64,000 nucleotides of DNA. It comes from Kitasatospora sp. A2-31. Lineage in GTDB: Bacteria; Actinomycetota; Actinomycetes; Streptomycetales; Streptomycetaceae. Where the stretch lies: NCBI RefSeq assembly GCF_022288725.1, contig NZ_JAKNTA010000010.1, positions 130,398 to 194,397 on the forward strand. The letters run 5' to 3'. Shown here piece after piece: positions 59,876-64,000 of this stretch. Position 1 is the stretch's first letter, and the number at the start of each line of letters is the position of its first letter. The notes beneath the pieces were generated by a model. The model was not told where the DNA came from, searched no databases, and saw only the letters and a program-made list of their open reading frames with translations. Made by a program: the position numbers and the translations under genes.

Positions 59876-60694
59876 TTGAGCAGTGCATCTGGCAGCGGAC
59901 GCGGCGGCACCTCGGGGAGCGGAGCCGGAGGCGGACCGAGCGGCGGACCGGGCCAGGGACCCGGCGCCGGGGCGGGTGCGACGGCACGGTTGCTCTGGGG
60001 CCCACCACCGAAACCCACCCGCGGCCCGAAGCCGGCCCTCACCCTGGACCGGATCGCCTGGGCGGGCATCGAGATCGCGGACGCGGAGGGGCTCGGCGCC
60101 GTCTCGATGCAGCGGGTGGCCGGGCTGCTGGACTACACCAAGATGTCGCTCTACCGCTATCTGCCCGGCAAGGCCGAGCTGGTCGCCCTGATGGTGGAGG
60201 CGGCGGTCGGCGAGCCCGCCGGACCGGGGACACCGGTCGAGCCGTCCGGGTGGCGCGGTCGACTCCTCGACTGGTCGAACCGCCTGACGGCCGCGTTCGC
60301 CGCCCACCCCTGGCTGCTGGACGCCACCGTGGGCCCCCGGCTGATGGGTCCCCGGGAACTCGCCTGGCTGGAGCGGGTGGTGGCCGCGCTGGACGGCACC
60401 GGGCTGACCGGGCCCGAGCGGATGGACGCCGCCGTCCTGCTCGCCGGCCACGTCCGCAGCATCGCCGAGCAGTCCCGCGCGGCGGGGCCGGGGGGCGAGC
60501 CGGAGTCGGAGCTGCTGGCCGCCCTCGGCGGCCTGCTCCAGGAGCATGCGGACCGCTTCCCGGCCCTGGCCGCCGCCACCCGGGAGGCGGCCGTCGAGGG
60601 CGGGCGGAACGAGGCGCTCGAGTTCGGCCTGGAGCGCATCCTGGACGGGCTGGACGCCCTGATCGCCCGCCGGAGCCGGCACGCGGGGAGCTGA
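59876..60694 (+). CDS. TetR-family transcriptional regulator
   Basis: A 272-residue regulator. A Gly/Ser-rich leader of about 35 residues is followed by the helix-turn-helix (IEIADAEGLGAVSMQRVAGL, then TKMSLYRYLPGKAELVALMV), and the remaining 170 residues are the ligand-binding helical part (TetR_C type, LLDWSNRLTAAFAAHPWLLD). It probably represses itself and the divergent flavin monooxygenase. The TTG start after GGGGAGCGGGA is preferred; the ATG at 59822 lies upstream of the expected transcription start. No conserved Cys or metal-binding residues were noted. Confidence 0.88.
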   Translation: MSSASGSGRGGTSGSGAGGGPSGGPGQGPGAGAGATARLLWGPPPKPTRGPKPALTLDRIAWAGIEIADAEGLGAVSMQRVAGLLDYTKMSLYRYLPGKAELVALMVEAAVGEPAGPGTPVEPSGWRGRLLDWSNRLTAAFAAHPWLLDATVGPRLMGPRELAWLERVVAALDGTGLTGPERMDAAVLLAGHVRSIAEQSRAAGPGGEPESELLAALGGLLQEHADRFPALAAATREAAVEGGRNEALEFGLERILDGLDALIARRSRHAGS

Positions 60695-60716
60695 ACGGGA
60701 CCGCCGGGGCCCGGGC

Positions 60717-61256
60717 TCAGCGCGTGTGGCGCAGGGACTCCAGCTCGTCGGTCATCCGGCCGAGGAAGCGCGCCACGGCGGCCAGCTCGGCGGGGGTGAA
60801 CTCGCCGCGCACGGTCTCGGTGCGCCGCGCCACCGGAGCGAACCACTCGGCGGCCATCCGTCCGGCGCCCGGGAGGTGGTGGACGTGGACCTGGCGGCGG
60901 TCGGCGGCGTCCCGGGTGCGGCGGATGTGCCCGGCCCGCTCCAGCCGGTCGAGCACGGCGGTGACCGCCCCCGAGGTCAGGGCCAGCTCCTCGCGCAGCC
61001 GGCCGGGGGTGATCCCGCCCTGGCCGCCGTCCGGATCGCGGGTCGCCCGCATGACGGCCAGCAGCGCCTGGACGTCGGTGGCGTGCAGGCCGCTGGCGGC
61101 GGCGAAACCGTGGCCGAGCAGGTTGAGCTCGGAGGCGAGGTCCTGGAGCAGCCGGCCGAGCGCCGGTGCGTCCGACACCGCCGGGTCGGCCGGGGCGGGC
61201 GCGCCGGCCGGGGCGGGCACGGCGGGCGGGGTGGTCCTCGGCTCCTGCTCCGACAA
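60717..61256 (-). CDS. MarR-family transcriptional regulator
   Basis: A 179-residue MarR-family winged helix protein. An Ala/Pro-rich N-terminal stretch of about 30 residues precedes LGRLLQDLASELNLLGHGFA, the helix-turn-helix GRLREELALTSGAVTAVLDR with wing GHIRRTRDAADRRQVHVHHL, and a dimerising last helix. TTG start with GGAG some 10 bases upstream. It follows the MMPL transporter by 99 bases on the same strand and probably controls it: a MarR-like inverted repeat sits on the MMPL promoter at 63520. No sensing cysteines are obvious. Confidence 0.88.
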   Translation of the reverse strand: MSEQEPRTTPPAVPAPAGAPAPADPAVSDAPALGRLLQDLASELNLLGHGFAAASGLHATDVQALLAVMRATRDPDGGQGGITPGRLREELALTSGAVTAVLDRLERAGHIRRTRDAADRRQVHVHHLPGAGRMAAEWFAPVARRTETVRGEFTPAELAAVARFLGRMTDELESLRHTR

Positions 61257-61355
61257 GGTGATCCGCTCCGGTCGCGTACGGCGTTTACCCGATCAGCCTA
61301 TCGGCCGCCCGCCGCACCGGCCCCACCTCGTCGGCCCCCACCGACCGGCGGACCG

Positions 61356-63473
61356 TCAGACCCGCTCGCCCACCTGCTCCGGGACGGCCGCCCGCTCCAC
61401 CGCCGGCCGCACCCGGGCCGGCCACCAGACCCGGTCGCCCAGGTCGCGGACCAGCGCCGGCACCAGCAGCGAGCGCACCAGCAGGGTGTCCAGCAGCACG
61501 CCGAAGGCGACGATGAAGGCGATCTGCGCCAGGAAGGCCAGCGGGATCACGCTCAGCGCGGCGAACGTCGCGGCGAGCACCACCCCGGCCGAGGTGATCA
61601 CGCCGCCCGTCGCGGTCAGCCCCCGCAACACGCCCTCCCGGGTGCCGACCCGCAGCGCCTCCTCCCGGACCCGCGTCATCAGGAAGATGTTGTAGTCCAC
61701 CCCCAGCGCGACCAGGAAGACGAATCCGTACAGCGGCACCGAGGGGTCGGTGGCGGTGAAGCCGAGGACGTGCGGGAAGACCACCGCGCTGACGCCGAGC
61801 GTGGCCAGGTAGGAGAGCGCGACGGTGGCGGCGAGCAGCAGCGGGGCCAGCAGCGAGCGCAGCAGCAGCACCAGCACGGCGAGGACGCAGAGCAGCACCG
61901 CCGGCATGATCAGCGACCGGTCACGCTCCGCCGTGACCCGGGTGTCGTACTGCTGCGCCGTGTACCCGCCGACCAGCGCGTCCCCGTCCGGTACGGCGTG
62001 CACGGCCTCCCGCAGCCGCCGGACGGTGGCGATGGCCTCGTCGCTGTCGGCCGGGTCGGCGAGCGTGACGTCGAGCCGGACCCGCCCGTCGACCGTCCTC
62101 GGCGCGGCCCCCGGCGCCCCGCCGGTGTAGGGCCGGACGCCGGCCGTCCCGGGCACGGCGGCCGCGGCGGCCACCGCCTCGGCGCGGTCGGCCGCGGCGA
62201 GCACCACCGCCGGGTTGCCGGCGCCGCCGGCGAAGTGCGCCGAGAGCATCCGCTGGCCGGTCGCCGAGGGCTGCGGTTTGACGAAGAGTTCGGACTGCGG
62301 GACGCCGCCGGAGTCGAGCGTCGGGGCGAAGGCGGCGAGCGCGGCCAGCACCGCGAGGCTCGCCGCCCAGGTCGTCCGGGGCCGGCGGCCGACCAGCGCG
62401 GCCACCCGCTGCCACACGGCGTGCACCGGCGCCCGCCCGTCGGCGGCGGGGCGGGCCGGCCAGTAGGCGGTGCGGCCGAACAGGGTGAGGGCGGCCGGCA
62501 GGAAGGTGAGCGCCGAGACCACGGCGCAGCCGATCCCGATCGCACCGACCGGCCCGAGCGCCCGGTTGTTGGTGAGGTCGGAGAGCAGCAGGACGAGCAA
62601 GCCCAGGGCGACGGTGGCACCGGAGGCCGCGATCGGCTCCACCGACCGGCGCCAGGCGGTGCGCATCGCGGCGAACCGGTCTCCGTGCAGGTGCAGTTCC
62701 TCGCGGAACCGGGCGGAGAGCAGCAGGCCGTAGTCGGTGGCGGCGCCGATCACCAGGATCGAGAGCAGGCCCTGGACCTGGCCGTCCACCCGGACCAGGC
62801 CGTGGTCGGCGAGCAGGTAGACCAGGGCGCAGGCGGTGGCGAGGGCGAAGACCGCGCCGAGGATCACCAGCAGCGGGAGCAGTACGCTGCGGTAGACGGC
62901 GAGCAGGATCAGCAGCACCACGCCGAGGGCGACGCCGAGCAACAGACCGTCGATGCCGGCGAACGCCCGACCCAGGTCGGCCGCGACGGCGGCCGGGCCG
63001 GCCAGCCCGACCTCGGCGTCCGGCACCTGCTCGGCCAGGGCGCGCACGGCCCGGACGCTGTCGCCGGTCTGCCGCCCGAGGTCGGAGCGGAGCTGGACGA
63101 CGCCCTGGAGGGCTCGGCCGTCAGCGGCGGGCAGGGCGGGCGAGACCCGTCCGGTGGCGCCGGGGACGGTCGCGGCGGCGCGCAGCGCGCCCTCGGCGGC
63201 GGAGCGCTGCGCGGCCTCGACGGCGCCGGTGCGGCTCTCCCAGACCACGATCACGGGCAGGGTGGCGGGGGCCTGGAACTCCTCGCCCAGCCGGGCGACC
63301 TCGGTCGACTCGGCGCTTCGCGGCAGGAACGCGGCCCGGTCGTTGGTGGCGACCTCGGAGAGCCGTCCCGCGTACGGGCCGAAGGCACCGCCGAGGCCGA
63401 GCCAGGCCACCAGCAGGGCGAGCGGGATCAGCAGCCGGGCTCGGCGCCGGGCGGTGGGGCTGCCGGTGAGCAT
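61356..63473 (-). CDS. MMPL/RND-type transporter
   Basis: A 705-residue large membrane protein. Two repeated halves each begin with a helix, a big loop and a bundle of six helices; conserved marks are TDYGLLLSARFREELHLHGD (about 236-255) and GVDYNIFLMTRVREEALRVG near 620, each with an Asp-Tyr pair that relays protons, and the repeat GAIGIGCAVVSALTFLPAAL/AFGVLLDTLLVRSLLVPAL. MMPL proteins export lipids or drugs in actinomycetes. Start ATG 63473 after AAGGGCGC. The MarR gene downstream probably belongs to the same operon. Confidence 0.93.
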   Translation of the reverse strand: MLTGSPTARRRARLLIPLALLVAWLGLGGAFGPYAGRLSEVATNDRAAFLPRSAESTEVARLGEEFQAPATLPVIVVWESRTGAVEAAQRSAAEGALRAAATVPGATGRVSPALPAADGRALQGVVQLRSDLGRQTGDSVRAVRALAEQVPDAEVGLAGPAAVAADLGRAFAGIDGLLLGVALGVVLLILLAVYRSVLLPLLVILGAVFALATACALVYLLADHGLVRVDGQVQGLLSILVIGAATDYGLLLSARFREELHLHGDRFAAMRTAWRRSVEPIAASGATVALGLLVLLLSDLTNNRALGPVGAIGIGCAVVSALTFLPAALTLFGRTAYWPARPAADGRAPVHAVWQRVAALVGRRPRTTWAASLAVLAALAAFAPTLDSGGVPQSELFVKPQPSATGQRMLSAHFAGGAGNPAVVLAAADRAEAVAAAAAVPGTAGVRPYTGGAPGAAPRTVDGRVRLDVTLADPADSDEAIATVRRLREAVHAVPDGDALVGGYTAQQYDTRVTAERDRSLIMPAVLLCVLAVLVLLLRSLLAPLLLAATVALSYLATLGVSAVVFPHVLGFTATDPSVPLYGFVFLVALGVDYNIFLMTRVREEALRVGTREGVLRGLTATGGVITSAGVVLAATFAALSVIPLAFLAQIAFIVAFGVLLDTLLVRSLLVPALVRDLGDRVWWPARVRPAVERAAVPEQVGERV

Positions 63474-63519
63474 CGTGGAGCGCCCTTCGTGGCGGGGCCG
63501 GTGACGGTTCGCCGCATCC

Positions 63520-63540
63520 TATCTCTCAATCGTCGAGATA
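63520..63540. promoter_or_regulatory. MarR-type inverted repeat at MMPL promoter
   Basis: TATCTC-TCAATCGTC-GAGATA: 6-bp perfect arms, 9-base spacer, in an AT-richer patch. Read leftward, TAGGAT (63522-63517) is a possible -10 overlapping one arm, with TGAAGT 18 bases upstream as -35. The MarR gene at 60717 is the obvious candidate. Confidence 0.65.
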
Positions 63541-63542
63541 CT

Positions 63543-64000
63543 TCACCGGCTGAGTTTTCCGGCGGCGCGCCGCGGGCCGGTGCCCCTCGGGCGGCGGCGC
63601 GGGGGCCCCTGCCGCTCGGGCCCGTACGCTGCGCGCCCGGCGTGCGCCGGAGGGCGCGCCAGCAGGCCGGCCGCGGAGAGCGCGGCCCACCCGATCGAGA
63701 CCGCCACGGCCATCGTGCGGTGCCGCCGCTTCGGCAGCGCGGTGGCGAGCAGCGTGGCGTCACCCAGGTCGGAGGCGATCCGCACCAGGGTGGCGGTCCG
63801 CAGCGCCGAAGCGTCCGGGGCCAGGACCATGGCGAGACCGCAGGCGGCGTCCCGGAACGCCAGCGGGCGCAGGCAGGCGGCCACGTCCGCGGGGACCGAC
63901 CCGTCCGGCGCGCTGATCCCGGACGGGCGGGCCAGCAGCCCCGGGCGGCGGGCGACGGCGAGCCCGTAGACGGCGGTGACGGCTCCGGTCAGGCGCAGCA
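63543..64000 (-). CDS. Hypothetical membrane protein, cut by right edge
   Basis: The 3' part (at least 151 codons) of a leftward gene; the start lies beyond base 64000. The visible chain begins LRLTGAVTAVYGLAVARRPG, has CLRPLAFRDAACGLAMVLAP, LVRIASDLGDATLLATALPK and MAVAVSIGWAALSAAGLLAR, so at least three to four hydrophobic helices, then a basic arginine/proline tail. It resembles DUF4267-like small membrane proteins seen next to transporters, which I cannot confirm. It may be read in the same direction as MMPL, but the MMPL gene has its own promoter 70 bases downstream of this stop. Confidence 0.65.
   Translation of the reverse strand, partial: LRLTGAVTAVYGLAVARRPGLLARPSGISAPDGSVPADVAACLRPLAFRDAACGLAMVLAPDASALRTATLVRIASDLGDATLLATALPKRRHRTMAVAVSIGWAALSAAGLLARPPAHAGRAAYGPERQGPPRRRPRGTGPRRAAGKLSR

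Noticed and set aside
1..64000. tRNA, rRNA, insertion sequences, integrases or attachment sites
   Set aside because: Looked for on both strands; nothing with tRNA-like cloverleaf ends, transposase motifs or integrase residues was recognised.

Overview
The window is very GC-rich, uses GTG and TTG starts often, shows many 4-base ATGA/GTGA gene overlaps, several TANNNT -10 boxes close to a start codon (leaderless-type promoters), and families typical of Streptomyces/Kitasatospora. It is best read as about 64 kb of an actinomycete (Streptomycetaceae) chromosome, probably an accessory arm region. No rRNA, tRNA, transposase, integrase or CRISPR array was seen.

Layout. (1) 180-7080: a small divergent gene, then the uncharacterised STM4011-STM4015 block: two tandem leucine-rich-repeat STM4015 paralogues, an STM4014 ATP-grasp-like protein, an STM4013 sulfatase-fold hydrolase and two radical SAM proteins (STM4012, STM4011), overlapping end to start. 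(2) 7482-9423: a VOC protein and a sirtuin with a striking pair of operator-like palindromes before it. (3) 9661-34161: an apparently undescribed biosynthetic cluster. Divergent arms run from a promoter region near 17.1-17.3 kb. Leftward lie an MFS exporter and a three-domain carboxylic acid reductase. Rightward a tightly coupled run encodes an isopropylmalate-synthase-like enzyme, a MaoC-like dehydratase, an IPNS-type 2OG oxygenase, a CitE-like lyase/aldolase, an HFD-motif oxygenase candidate, an alpha/beta hydrolase, an alpha-oxoamine synthase, an ornithine-cyclodeaminase-like reductase, an AtzG/AtzE-like amidase pair, a second MFS protein and an ATP-grasp ligase. Xaa-Pro aminopeptidases lie on both sides, one with a cupin XRE regulator, the other translationally coupled to a large LuxR-type regulator. 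The enzyme classes overlap with ketomemicin-type pseudopeptide logic, so an aminoketone or ketomethylene pseudopeptide is the working guess.

(4) 34372-44023: two consecutive units of a small trypco2-like protein followed by a giant trypsin-like protease/P-loop NTPase/TPR protein, the layout of actinobacterial conflict (immunity-like) systems. (5) 44198-64000: a chromosomal mixture: LacI regulator, DUF6194 protein, a double-headed MerR protein, a ROK kinase with a LacI-type operator, a DJ-1/PfpI protein, a DUF2975/HTH pair with an operator on its promoter, the OhrR/Ohr peroxide module, a SHOCT protein, an intracellular GH16-like protein, CBS-BON and NAD-binding/DUF2867 proteins, a sigma-like membrane protein, a TetR/flavin monooxygenase pair, a MarR/MMPL pair, and a gene cut by the right edge.

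All family names come from reading the translated proteins, not from database searches; functions of the biosynthetic cluster, the STM401x block and the trypsin/NTPase units are inferences from family and context.
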